From positions 1 through 64,000 of the forward strand of contig JAJFHD010000108.1 in the NCBI GenBank assembly GCA_021775805.1: a DNA stretch of 64,000 bases. The letters are read 5' to 3'. Below are positions 33,532-42,225 of the stretch, one piece after another. The notes beneath the pieces were generated by a model. The model had not been told where the DNA came from, ran no database searches, and worked only from the letters and a program-made list of their open reading frames with translations. The number at the start of each line of letters is the position of its first letter. Positions within the stretch are counted from its first letter, which is position 1. A program made the translations under genes and the position numbers. The stretch comes from Alphaproteobacteria bacterium. Lineage in GTDB: Bacteria > Pseudomonadota > Alphaproteobacteria > Rhizobiales > JAJFHC01.

Positions 33532-33984
33532 ATGCAATTCCGGTCAGCGAAGTCATTTACTGTCTGGGCATCGATATTGTCGATGTCCATCCTTGGCGGC
33601 TGCCAGACAATCGGGGGGAACAGCAGCGGTCTCGCCGGCGGGGAAATTTCAAGCGACATTCCGCTGACTGGCATACAGAGCGTCAGCAGCGTCGTTGTGG
33701 CTCCGGCTGGCACCGGCACCTATGTTCTGACGGCTGCTGCCGATGCGCAGCATTCCTTCCAGGATATCATTGCGGTGTTGTACTGCCGCGCGAAGCGGCA
33801 CGCCCGGTCGAACCAGTTTGACGGGTGGTTTCCGGTCAATGTCAGACAGAAATCGACCGGGTCCGCCAATTCTCCGCTGGTCGGCGAAGTCACCGTGCAA
33901 ATGTACAACGGCGACCCGCCGGAGGGCAAAAAACCGGTCACCAAGGACTGGTGTAAACTGGTGCCCGTGGGCGCCAGGGCCTGA
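33532..33984 (+). CDS. Small lipoprotein of unknown function, 150 aa
   Basis: A lipoprotein signal (hydrophobic segment to SILGGC, Cys24) is followed by a Gly/Ser-rich spacer and a domain with VVVAPAGTGTYVLTAAADAQHSFQDIIAVLYCRAKRHA and DWCKLVPVG. Two cysteines in the mature part could pair. No family was recognised. The ATG at 33532 has AGGACAGG upstream. It should be anchored to a membrane in the envelope. It is flanked by the guanidine enzyme and a converging SDR gene. Confidence 0.7.
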   Translation: MQFRSAKSFTVWASILSMSILGGCQTIGGNSSGLAGGEISSDIPLTGIQSVSSVVVAPAGTGTYVLTAAADAQHSFQDIIAVLYCRAKRHARSNQFDGWFPVNVRQKSTGSANSPLVGEVTVQMYNGDPPEGKKPVTKDWCKLVPVGARA

Positions 33985-34026
33985 AACAGATCGTGGCGGC
34001 AGGTTTCATCGACCGGGGCCAGCGGC

Positions 34027-34731
34027 TCACCCCAGCAGCCAGCCGCCGTCCACGTCTATTGTTGTGCCGGTGACAAAATCGTTTTGCACCATGAAGATTA
34101 TCGCCTGGGCAACTTCGTCGGCGGTGCCCGCCCGGGGGATGAGATGACCCGCCGTCATCTTGGCATAGAGAGTCTCGCGCTCAGCGCCCTGGAGAGCCAC
34201 CATTGGCGTATCGATCTGGCCCGGCGATACCACGTTCAGACGCCGGGGTGCGATTTCCGGTGCCACTGCGCGAACCATCGCCTCGACCGCTCCGCCGACC
34301 GATCCGATGGCCACTTGTCCGGGCTTGGTCTTGCGTGCAGGCGCGCCGCTGACCAGCACGATCGTGCCGTCCTCGCTCATGTGCTCGGTGCCGTAGCGCA
34401 CCACGTTGGCGTAACCCCATAACTTGTCGAAAGAGCCTTTGTAGCCGTCCATATCCATGGTCAGGAAGGGACCGACCGCGCGGCTGCCTCCGGTTGCCGC
34501 ACTGATGAGTATGTCGAACGGCGCGCAGTCGCTGAACAATTGCGCCATGGCGTCGCGATCGAGCACATCGCACTGCTTGAGACTGATGCCTGCAGGCAGA
34601 TCGCCGGCCTTGTCCGGGTTGCGGCTGACGGCGATGACCTCGGCGCCGAGAGCCGCAAGCTGCTTGGCCGCCGCAAGGCCTATTCCGGATGTGCCGCCAA
34701 ATACAATGGCCTTCTTACCTGATGCGTCCAA
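34027..34731 (-). CDS. Atypical SDR-family oxidoreductase lacking the YxxxK motif, 234 aa
   Basis: The cofactor site GGTSGIGLAAAKQLAALG is intact, as is the VNVVSPGQIDTP-like region (LNVVSPGQIDTPMV), but the catalytic Tyr is missing: the segment after the conserved Ser (VLVSGAPARKTKPGQVAIGS) has no YxxxK. The C-terminal VTGTTIDVDGGWLL is typical of SDRs. Several divergent SDRs of this pattern exist with unknown reactions. The protein may bind NAD(P) without classical catalysis. It is transcribed alone, towards the lipoprotein gene. Confidence 0.8.
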   Translation of the reverse strand: MDASGKKAIVFGGTSGIGLAAAKQLAALGAEVIAVSRNPDKAGDLPAGISLKQCDVLDRDAMAQLFSDCAPFDILISAATGGSRAVGPFLTMDMDGYKGSFDKLWGYANVVRYGTEHMSEDGTIVLVSGAPARKTKPGQVAIGSVGGAVEAMVRAVAPEIAPRRLNVVSPGQIDTPMVALQGAERETLYAKMTAGHLIPRAGTADEVAQAIIFMVQNDFVTGTTIDVDGGWLLG

Positions 34732-34925
34732 TTTCCAGCGTCCTTCTTTTAGTTCAGCCCGGTCGAGCAGAGCCGATCATTAATGTCGGCGCGATGATGG
34801 CTTGGCTGGCGAGAGATTACAAGTTCTGATGGGCCGGTTCGGAACCTGACGCAGTCTTGCAAATTCCTGGCAAGGTCCGCATAGTTTTCATTCTGGGTGG
34901 AATTCGGAAAATCACAAGTCTGGCG

Positions 34926-35885
34926 ATGACAGACATATTCATCAGCTACAGCAGTAAGGATAGGGAGAAAGTCTCTGTCCTTGCCGGGAAACTGGCCGAG
35001 ACCGGATGGAGCCTGTGGTGGGATCCGGTAATTCCACCTGGCCAGGTCTATGATGTGGTCATTGAAGAACAGGTCAAGGCTGCACGCTGCATCGTGGTGT
35101 GCTGGTCGGCCTCATCAGTTCAATCGAGCTGGGTCCGGGCGGAAGCCGGCGATGCCCTCAACCGGGAAATTCTGGTGCCGGTTCTTCTCGAACCAGTCGA
35201 TATCCCCCTGGTGTTCCGGCAGGTGAACGCTGCCAATCTGGTCGACTGGTCCGGGGATCCCGATGACGACAGGTTTCGCCTTCTGATTGCATCGCTGGCT
35301 GCCAGACTTGGCGACCCTCCGGACATGCGAGTGGCGAACGTGCCTGGCGCAGAAAACATGCCAGGCACGCTCAAATCTCCGGACGGAATTTCACCTTCAA
35401 TGCCGCGCAAGCAGTCCCTGGCGACATCTTTCCAATATCTGATCCGCAATCATGTCCTTGCATCAGTTGTTGCGGCAGCAATTGCCGCTGCCGGTGTTTA
35501 CGGGTTCATCAACTGGCGGGAGGCGTCGATTGAACGGGCCCAACAGGCCTTGACCGCGGAACAGAGAGCCGCCGGCCTCGCCCTGAAACTTCCCAAACTG
35601 GCGGGCACGTGGGAAACCGATTACGGCGTTGCTACCCTGGAACAGGTCGTCGATCAGATCGAAGGCAGGATCCGTTACCACAATGGCAATTCGGGCGAGT
35701 TCAGTGGCCTGTTGAAGCCCCACGACTCCGGAAAATACTATATTCTCGATTTCAACTGGAAGAACGGCGCGGGCTCCGGGAACGGAATTCTCGATATCCA
35801 GCCAGGCGAGCACGGGACGCTGAGAGGCTACTGGGAAGACCGGCAGGGAACGCGCGGCAAATGGGTCTGGACCCGGGCGAACTGA
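34926..35885 (+). CDS. Membrane-anchored TIR-domain protein with C-terminal beta domain, 319 aa
   Basis: An N-terminal TIR domain (residues 1-130) starts DIFISYSSKDREKV and carries WWDPVIPPGQ, SASSVQSSW and the putative NADase glutamate Glu73 in WVRAEAGDA. A linker (130-170) leads to one transmembrane helix (about 175-195). An alpha-helical stalk and a C-terminal domain of about 100 residues follow (KLAGTWETDYGVATLEQ, RIRYHNGNSGEFSGLL, YYILDFNWKNG, GYWEDRQGTRGKWVWTR), which looks like a lipocalin or agglutination-type beta sheet. The ATG at 34926 fits the TIR start. Topology would put the TIR domain in the cytoplasm and the beta domain outside, suggesting sensing across the membrane. Confidence 0.85.
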   Translation: MTDIFISYSSKDREKVSVLAGKLAETGWSLWWDPVIPPGQVYDVVIEEQVKAARCIVVCWSASSVQSSWVRAEAGDALNREILVPVLLEPVDIPLVFRQVNAANLVDWSGDPDDDRFRLLIASLAARLGDPPDMRVANVPGAENMPGTLKSPDGISPSMPRKQSLATSFQYLIRNHVLASVVAAAIAAAGVYGFINWREASIERAQQALTAEQRAAGLALKLPKLAGTWETDYGVATLEQVVDQIEGRIRYHNGNSGEFSGLLKPHDSGKYYILDFNWKNGAGSGNGILDIQPGEHGTLRGYWEDRQGTRGKWVWTRAN

Positions 35886-36056
35886 TCACGTTGTCGGCAT
35901 CGCCGGCCTGCGCCAGTGCGCCGAAAAGCGCAATATCCCCTTAACCGCTGTCTTGAATTGTAAAAGCTTTTCCGCAATGCCGGTCAAGCTGCACCATTGT
36001 CATGGCGATCAATTGCGCTTTTACTATTGACGGGGCTCCAGGGGGGGGAATTCATC

Positions 36057-37022
36057 ATGCCCGCAACGGCATGCCGGCGGAAGTTTCGACATATCGGACG
36101 GGCACTGCTGTTTGTGTGTGCGTCGACAGGCTTCAGTCAGTCCCTCCAGGCGTCCGATTCAGGTTCCCAGCCCAGGTGGAAGGTGGGTCATGACCTGACT
36201 TTCAACCGAACAAGGACGAAGGAACTGCAGGGCTTTGCCCCGTCGACATCGAGAAGCAACGTGCACTCACTGACCGTCCGCAGGCAACTGACGCCGGAAC
36301 TGGCAGGCAAATTGGCCGTGGTGGGGCTGAACCACCGGACGACGGATGACCGGATTGAACCGGGGTTTTCCAAGGCGAGCTTCCTCAACTGGAAATCAGT
36401 TGGCGTGAAAGCCGGACTCGAGGCTGAGTTTTTCGGATTTGGCTTTTCCACATCAATTCTGGCGGGTCATGACAAGTATCGTCTTGTCCGCGCAGATCAG
36501 TTCTCCGGCGCTCTTGCCGAATCCCGGTCGAAAGGATGGCATATCTACACCGATGCTTCGGTGCACAAGGACATCTGGCTGACCGAATGGCTGTTCCTCC
36601 AACCGGCCGCTACGCTGCGCCATGCCGTCGCCCACGCCGATGCGTTCAATGAGACCGGGGCAGGTCCTGCCAACCTGAGTGTCGCGGCAATCGACGACGA
36701 GCGTTTGAGCTCAGAACTTGGACTGACGGTATCGGTCATCCTGCCTCTGGAGACAAATGGACTGCTGTCGCCCTTCGCCAGCGCCAGATGGGCACACAAT
36801 TTCCAAACCGGGCCGTACTCTGCCCAGACAAGTTCAACCGTGCTTGGCGATCTGGGCGATGTTGCCATCGCAAGGGGCCCGGAGGCTGACGGCCTGCGCC
36901 TCACCGGCGGCGTCCTTTGGAGATTGCCTTTCGGACCGGAGGCGACCGTGGCCTATACCGGTGAGTTCTTCAAAAGCTCCCGGTCGCATGCCGTCACCGC
37001 GGTTCTGGGGTTCCCATTCTAG
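36057..37022 (+). CDS. Outer membrane beta-barrel protein, autotransporter-barrel-like, 321 aa
   Basis: A signal peptide (about residues 1-31) precedes alternating amphipathic strands typical of a barrel (GLEAEFFGFGFSTSILAGHD, GWHIYTDASVHKDIWLTEW, GLLSPFASARWAHNF) and the C-terminal signature ends in Phe (AVLGFPF). No passenger domain is present. The ATG follows a G-rich run (GGGGGGGGAA) that acts as ribosome site. It has no obvious partner; the TIR gene lies 171 bp upstream on the same strand. Confidence 0.75.
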   Translation: MPATACRRKFRHIGRALLFVCASTGFSQSLQASDSGSQPRWKVGHDLTFNRTRTKELQGFAPSTSRSNVHSLTVRRQLTPELAGKLAVVGLNHRTTDDRIEPGFSKASFLNWKSVGVKAGLEAEFFGFGFSTSILAGHDKYRLVRADQFSGALAESRSKGWHIYTDASVHKDIWLTEWLFLQPAATLRHAVAHADAFNETGAGPANLSVAAIDDERLSSELGLTVSVILPLETNGLLSPFASARWAHNFQTGPYSAQTSSTVLGDLGDVAIARGPEADGLRLTGGVLWRLPFGPEATVAYTGEFFKSSRSHAVTAVLGFPF

Positions 37023-37177
37023 ATGTTCAGTCCCGCACGTCGCTGGACAAGATTGTCGCCCCGGCGCTTCAGGACAAGATGATCAGCAACTGGCCAGTCG
37101 GGAATGTCCAGACTCTGCCCGCGGGGCATTTTCCGACCCTCTCAATGCTCGACGGACTGGTTGCAGCGTTGCTTTAA
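37022..37177 (+). pseudogene. C-terminal remnant of an alpha/beta hydrolase
   Basis: A frame opening at the stop of the preceding barrel gene encodes 51 residues: DVQSRTSLDKIVAPALQDKM, NVQTLPAGHFPTLSMLDGLV and LL, then TAA at 37175. The segment with GHFPTLSMLDGLVAALL is the catalytic-His end of an alpha/beta hydrolase. There is no start codon and no upstream hydrolase sequence, so the rest has been lost, perhaps replaced by the barrel gene. Confidence 0.5.
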
Positions 37178-37210
37178 GCGGGAGTCCAATTCAAACGCTG
37201 CAAAAAGTGC

Positions 37211-39445
37211 TCAAGCCTGCGGAACAGGTTTTGGCGCTGTTACCACCTTGGCTGCGGCACCGGCAGCGGCTTGTTCAGAGAGCGTCAGTTCGTCCTCGTC
37301 GTCTTCGTCATCATCCATCACGACACGAACCTCCGGCCGGGCGAATTCAATGCCGTGTTCCTTGAACGCGTTCTGGACCGCAACGAAGGCCTCCTTGCGG
37401 ATCATGAACTGACGGCCAGGCTTGGACATGAATTTGGCCCGGATGATCAATCCGTAGTCGTCAACCTCAAGCACACCCTGGGACTTGAGCGGCTGAATGA
37501 AATCTTCGGCGATGGCTTCGTTTTCGAGCAGGTCGATGCCGATCTGCTTGAAGATGCGCTTGACTTTCTTGACGTCGGTGTCGAACGGCACGCGGAACTT
37601 GAGCTTCATGATTGCCCAGTCACGCGAATAGTTGGTCAGCGTCTTGATTTCTCCGAAGGGCACCGTGTGAACGGCACCCCGGTGATGACGCAACCGCAAA
37701 GACCGGATCGACATCTTCTCGACCGTACCCTTGACGTCGCCCACATCGATGTATTCCCCAAGCCTGAAGGCATCGTCGATCAGAAAAAACGCGCCCGACA
37801 CGATATCGCGTACCAGCGTCTGGGAACCGAAACCGATCGCCAGGCCGACCACGCCTGCCCCAGCCAGAATCGGGGCGATATCGACGCCAAGAGAGGCCAG
37901 CGTGATCATGGTGACGATGACGCCGAGGGTAATCTGCACGGTGCGCTTGAGCAGCGGCAGCAAGGTACGCATGCGCGACAGCCCCTGCCCGCCGATCTCC
38001 ATCTCGCTGGCGTCGACGCCGGATTCTGCCAGGGCCGCGTCTTCCTCCATGATCTTGCGGTCGATGAAGATCTGAACGGTCTGCCAGACGATGTAGGCGA
38101 CCAGCAAGGTCAAGGTAATCTGAAACACCGCCCCGGTCGCCTGACTGCCGATTCCGCTTTCGGCCATCCCGATCGGGTTGATCCGCCAGGCCGACGTCAG
38201 GACGATGACAACACCGAACAAGAGCGCGAGCCTCGCGCCTCGTGCCGTCGCTCCCAGCGCTGTTTTACCCTCGTCCAGCAACCGTGTCGTGTCACGCCGC
38301 AACAGGGCATCGAGACTGGGCAGGACCGCGAACAGTCCGACCGTGAACAGGCCTGCCCCGTAAGGCACGAAGTCGCGAAGCAGTTCGATGACCACGAGGC
38401 TCACCCATAACACGACTACAAACGCCGCAAACAACCAGGGCCACAGTTCGGCGAAGATGCGGGTCGCACTGCCGGTTTGGGCACCGCCGGCAATATCGCC
38501 GGAGATTGCCCGGCGGCCGGACAGGATCGTGTAGACCAGCAATGTGGTGGTGATCGTCCCCACAATGATCAGGAACAGTTCGTGGACAAAACCAAGAATG
38601 CCCAGGGTGCCGAACAGGGCGCACGTGAAATAGGCAAAAGCGCCGAACGCCACCGTCAACAGGGCGGTCCGGTGAAGCGATGCGGCGTCGGCGTCGTTGT
38701 AAAGGGGTAGCCGAAGCTCGGGCCGTCCCGGTGCATGAAACGCCTCGGACAGAGCGGCGATCGTCCGGAACATACCCGCCGCCGCCAGATAGAAGAAGAA
38801 AGCGATCCGGTCCTTCTGGGTGTCGTCGAAGAACACAAGGTAGACGGCGGTCGAGATTGCGAGAAAAATCGCAAGCACGATAAACCGCTGAAGCACCCTG
38901 GAAAGCAGCCGTTTGACCTTGTAGCGCGTGCCGCCAGAAACGGCTGCCGACGCACTGGAAACTGCGGATCGCAAACGCCCTTTCACCGCCGTCTCCGCGA
39001 GCCAGCCCAGTCCCATGGAAATCGCCACCGCGAAGAAGAACCACATGACCCCGCCCTCGCTGCGGTCGGCGGTGAACTTCGCCCAGGCTCTTGGGAACAC
39101 ATCGGGCAGTTCCTTCACCGAGCGGAAGATGCCGTCGAGTTCCTTGCTGAGCACGCCCAGATCGCGCTGAAAGCGATAGATGATCACCGCCGGATTGAAT
39201 TCTTCCACCGGCTTCGCCTTGGCATTCTTCTCATCAATCAGGCTTTCAAGCAGGATGCGACGAACATCTTCATTGGACAACTGCTTTGCAATTGCGTCCG
39301 CCGTAAGCTTGTTATTCAACGGTGCCTTCTGGGCTTCGGCCGGGAGCCCGGCACTCAATATGATAACGAAGGCGATGACCGGCGCCACGAACACGGACAA
39401 CTTTGTAACACGGCCTGAAGACCTGATTGACTGGTACCATTTCAT
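37211..39445 (-). CDS. Large MscS-family mechanosensitive channel protein, 744 aa
   Basis: A cleavable signal (to about AEA) and a periplasmic region of about 110 residues (LTADAIAKQLSNEDVRRILLE) precede about ten membrane helices. The MscS core follows with LAGAGVVGLAIGFGSQTLVRDIVSGAFFLIDD, then the beta domain (FRLGEYIDVGDVKGTVEKMSIRSLRLRHHRG) and a C-terminal alpha/beta domain with an acidic tail (DDDEDDEDE). It protects against osmotic downshock or transports small solutes. The ATG at 39445 has GGGGAAG upstream; the frame extends to 39544. Confidence 0.9.
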   Translation of the reverse strand: MKWYQSIRSSGRVTKLSVFVAPVIAFVIILSAGLPAEAQKAPLNNKLTADAIAKQLSNEDVRRILLESLIDEKNAKAKPVEEFNPAVIIYRFQRDLGVLSKELDGIFRSVKELPDVFPRAWAKFTADRSEGGVMWFFFAVAISMGLGWLAETAVKGRLRSAVSSASAAVSGGTRYKVKRLLSRVLQRFIVLAIFLAISTAVYLVFFDDTQKDRIAFFFYLAAAGMFRTIAALSEAFHAPGRPELRLPLYNDADAASLHRTALLTVAFGAFAYFTCALFGTLGILGFVHELFLIIVGTITTTLLVYTILSGRRAISGDIAGGAQTGSATRIFAELWPWLFAAFVVVLWVSLVVIELLRDFVPYGAGLFTVGLFAVLPSLDALLRRDTTRLLDEGKTALGATARGARLALLFGVVIVLTSAWRINPIGMAESGIGSQATGAVFQITLTLLVAYIVWQTVQIFIDRKIMEEDAALAESGVDASEMEIGGQGLSRMRTLLPLLKRTVQITLGVIVTMITLASLGVDIAPILAGAGVVGLAIGFGSQTLVRDIVSGAFFLIDDAFRLGEYIDVGDVKGTVEKMSIRSLRLRHHRGAVHTVPFGEIKTLTNYSRDWAIMKLKFRVPFDTDVKKVKRIFKQIGIDLLENEAIAEDFIQPLKSQGVLEVDDYGLIIRAKFMSKPGRQFMIRKEAFVAVQNAFKEHGIEFARPEVRVVMDDDEDDEDELTLSEQAAAGAAAKVVTAPKPVPQA

Positions 39446-39662
39446 GTCGACTTCCCCGCCCCGCCCCGGTCGCCCTTCAGAATCCGTTGTATACAAGGAC
39501 CACGCCACGAAGCCTAGTGTCAACGCACCTGCCTGTGAGGCCACTTTGCGTTGCGAATCGGAATTCTATGAGGTCATTACAAGCACATTGCGGTATAGGA
39601 CTGTGGCATGCGGCATGGGAATCAATCCATGGCAGTCCGTTCAAGGTCGAAAAGGTGACGAG

Positions 39663-39917
39663 ATGTCGGATTCGGAAAATGAACTGTTCTCCTCAATGCT
39701 CGGGGCGAGTGAAGCGGAGACTGTCAAGATACTGATCGATCTGATTGCACTGATATCTTCCGGCAACCCGGTCAGCCTCGACGATGTGGAAACCCAGCTG
39801 ACCCGAACCTGCGATGACATCGAAAACCGGCAGGGCGGTATTCCGACAGCCAAATACAAGGCTCTGCTCAAATATGTCGCCGCCATGAAGCAGGCTGAGT
39901 CGGCGGCCCTTTCCTAG
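39663..39917 (+). CDS. Small acidic conserved-looking protein, 84 aa
   Basis: The product (MSDSENELFSSMLGASEAET start) is acidic and helical: VKILIDLIALISSGNPVSLDDVETQLTRT then AKYKALLKYVAAMKQAESAAL. No family was recognised. The ATG has GGTGACGAG upstream. It is divergent from the MscS gene and converges on the GT61 gene, leaving a 20-bp gap. Cytoplasmic; function unknown. Confidence 0.6.
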   Translation: MSDSENELFSSMLGASEAETVKILIDLIALISSGNPVSLDDVETQLTRTCDDIENRQGGIPTAKYKALLKYVAAMKQAESAALS

Positions 39918-39937
39918 CAAGATTGCGCGCAGATCCC

Positions 39938-41104
39938 CTACGCGTCGTTTCGCGGAGTAATACCGATGCGCTCGATGACCGCCTGGAAATGCGCGGGATC
40001 TATGGTGAAATCCTCATTGGCCCGGCGGTTGGACCGCTCAACGTCTGTCTTTGTGTAGGCATAGGCGTGCCCCATACCGACCGAGAGCCTGTGATAGGCA
40101 TCGACTGAACCGGTCGGAAACAGTTCAACGACCTTCGTTCCCGGCTCGCAAAAGACCAGATTAGAGAGCCCGGCACCGTGCGGCGAGATCACGGCCTCGG
40201 CGCTTGCGAACATGTCCACCTGTTCCTGAAACGGCCTATGCTCTGAAACGATCAACTCAAACCCCAGCGGCTCGAGCAGGGCGAAGATTTCGTCTTCATT
40301 GAGAAGGCGCCGGTTCTTGGCGGCGGCCCGGGAGATGTAGAGCCGGCGTTTTTCGGTCAACGCGCCGATCTGCGGAGACGGCGGGAACCTTTCGCGCAAC
40401 AGGCTCAAGACCCAGTCAAAGTAGTGATAACCGTTCAGTATCTGATGGCACGGCACGACCAGTTCGTCGGCTTTGATCCAGGGATGCTCGTCCGCATCGA
40501 TGAATCGGTCCTGAAACTCGCTGAAGTAGGCAAGCGTCTCCGCCTGGAACCTGTGTGCCTTGGTCTGGATGTAGATCCGGTCGTCGGGGCCCATCTCCTG
40601 AATCGCCAGATGCAGTCTGGGCAGGACATCGAACAACCAGTGATAAAAGAAATGCTGGTCCGATCCGGTGACGGCAAACACCTTGCCGGGAAAGTGTTCC
40701 GGCTTCGGCATTTCTCGCATGTAGGGGACAGAAATGCCGTCGCGCCGAAGCCGCCAGCGGTATTTTCTCATCTGGCGTTGGGTGTGGATTGCACCGCTGA
40801 CGGGACGACCCCGCTCATTGAAGACAAACCCAAGCCTGTCTGCCGATCCATTCGGGATGGTGACAATCGAGTTCATGAGCTGGGGAAAGGGCTCGTCGGT
40901 GTCCCAGGGCACGTCCCTGGGCAGACCGTCGGGCCGGCCGAGATCAAACGGACGCGGCTTTTCACGTTCCCGTTTGTCATAGGTGTCCGACGATACGGGG
41001 AAATAGGGCACAACTCCAAACCGGCGTCCGATCTCGAAGCCATCAAAAAGTGTGAACAGAAGAGGCGCCAAAGGTGTGCGTGATATCTTGTCGAGTAGTC
41101 CCAA
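39938..41104 (-). CDS. Glycosyltransferase family 61 (DUF563) protein, 388 aa
   Basis: The GT61 core is seen in QHFFYHWLFDVLPRLHLAI, RRLYISRAAAKNRRLLNEDE, FELIVSEHRPFQEQVDMFASAEAVI and PHGAGLSNLVFCEPGTKVVEL. Bacterial members add sugars to capsule, lipopolysaccharide or related surface glycans. The start is a TTG at 41104 with AGGAAAA upstream; no ATG fits better. No other glycan genes are adjacent, so acceptor and donor are unknown. Confidence 0.85.
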   Translation of the reverse strand: MGLLDKISRTPLAPLLFTLFDGFEIGRRFGVVPYFPVSSDTYDKREREKPRPFDLGRPDGLPRDVPWDTDEPFPQLMNSIVTIPNGSADRLGFVFNERGRPVSGAIHTQRQMRKYRWRLRRDGISVPYMREMPKPEHFPGKVFAVTGSDQHFFYHWLFDVLPRLHLAIQEMGPDDRIYIQTKAHRFQAETLAYFSEFQDRFIDADEHPWIKADELVVPCHQILNGYHYFDWVLSLLRERFPPSPQIGALTEKRRLYISRAAAKNRRLLNEDEIFALLEPLGFELIVSEHRPFQEQVDMFASAEAVISPHGAGLSNLVFCEPGTKVVELFPTGSVDAYHRLSVGMGHAYAYTKTDVERSNRRANEDFTIDPAHFQAVIERIGITPRNDA

Positions 41105-41207
41105 AACGTTTTCCTAGATCCCGTCCGGCATCGTCAGTTCCAGCACCGGCCGGTTCAGCGCACAGCCCTGAGGTCCGGCAAGATTACCAAGCGGAGGCCG
41201 AGTCTTT

Positions 41208-42191
41208 TCAGTGTGTTGTGCCGTCGAGTTCATCCTCGATGAAAACCCGGATTATCGAGTCCATGTCCTGCTCGGCCGTAAACCCGAGCTCTGCCGCCCG
41301 GGCCGCATCGAAGTTGCGGGGCCAGCCGGCGACGATGCCTGAGATAAATTCATCGGGTTCCCAGTCGATCCGGTTTACCGGCTCGGATCCGGCGACACGG
41401 CCGAGCGACTCGACCATTTCGCCGACAGTGACAGCGATGCCCGGCATGGTCAGGTTGCGCCTAGGGCCGATCCTGGCGCCATCGAGACCGGCGGCATGGA
41501 TCAGGAAACCGACCGCCGAGCGCGGCGACGCCATCCAGTGCATGACATCGGCCGATACCGGGCACACCGCTCTTTGTCCCATCAGGGGTTCGCGGAGAAT
41601 GCCTGAGAAAAACCCGGAGGCTGCCTTGTTCGGCTTGCCGGGACGCACCACGATGGTCGGCAGACGGATGCCGATCCCGTCGAGCATACCCTTGCGGGTA
41701 AGATCCGACAGCATCAGTTCTCCCATTGCCTTCTGTGCGCCGTAAGATGTCAGCGGGGTCGAGTGGAAATCATCGTCGATGGCGTCGGGAAACGGCGCAC
41801 CGAAGACGGCAATCGAACTGGTGAACACCAGCCTCGGATTGAAACCCCCTTGCCGAACCGTGTCATACAAGGCACGCGTGCCATCGAGATTGATCCGATA
41901 CCCCTTGTCGAAATCGAGTTCCGCCTCACCACTGACGATGGCCGCCAGATGAAACACAACATCGGGTTTCAGAGACGCAAGCCTGTCATAGGCGCCTTGA
42001 GCCGATATATCGACCGCCTGGGTATCAAAGACGATATCCGAACCGCCCGCGACCTCGGGCACGGCCGGCTCGAGAATATCCATCAGCAGCATGTGCGCGA
42101 TGGGCCGGCCATTAAGCGTACCGTCCGCCACCAGTCGCTCGGTCAGCTTGCGCCCGATCAGACCGGCGGCTCCTGTGATGGCAATCTTCAT
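41208..42191 (-). CDS. denD: D-erythronate dehydrogenase-like extended SDR, 327 aa
   Basis: The NAD site is MKIAITGAAGLIGRKL and the catalytic Tyr-x3-Lys is in TSYGAQKAMGE. Internal motifs (FHLAAIVSGEAELDFDKGY, IRLPTIVVRPGKPNKAASGF, HWMASPRSAVGFLIHAA) match DenD, which oxidises D-erythronate at C2 (nicotinamide-dependent) in four-carbon acid sugar breakdown. Related proteins act on uronates. The start at 42191 gives the canonical N-terminus. It is the last gene of the dehydratase-SDR-FAH operon (34-bp gap) and lies 7.8 kb from otnK/otnC, with which it may share a pathway. Confidence 0.85.
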   Translation of the reverse strand: MKIAITGAAGLIGRKLTERLVADGTLNGRPIAHMLLMDILEPAVPEVAGGSDIVFDTQAVDISAQGAYDRLASLKPDVVFHLAAIVSGEAELDFDKGYRINLDGTRALYDTVRQGGFNPRLVFTSSIAVFGAPFPDAIDDDFHSTPLTSYGAQKAMGELMLSDLTRKGMLDGIGIRLPTIVVRPGKPNKAASGFFSGILREPLMGQRAVCPVSADVMHWMASPRSAVGFLIHAAGLDGARIGPRRNLTMPGIAVTVGEMVESLGRVAGSEPVNRIDWEPDEFISGIVAGWPRNFDAARAAELGFTAEQDMDSIIRVFIEDELDGTTH

Positions 42192-42225
42192 GGCGCCTGT
42201 CTCACGTCCAGCGTCAGATCGCGCC

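Noticed and set aside
37271-38410. A 379-codon plus-strand frame inside the MscS gene
   Set aside because: Its Asp/His/Gln-rich composition is typical of antisense reading; the MscS motifs on the other strand are unmistakable.
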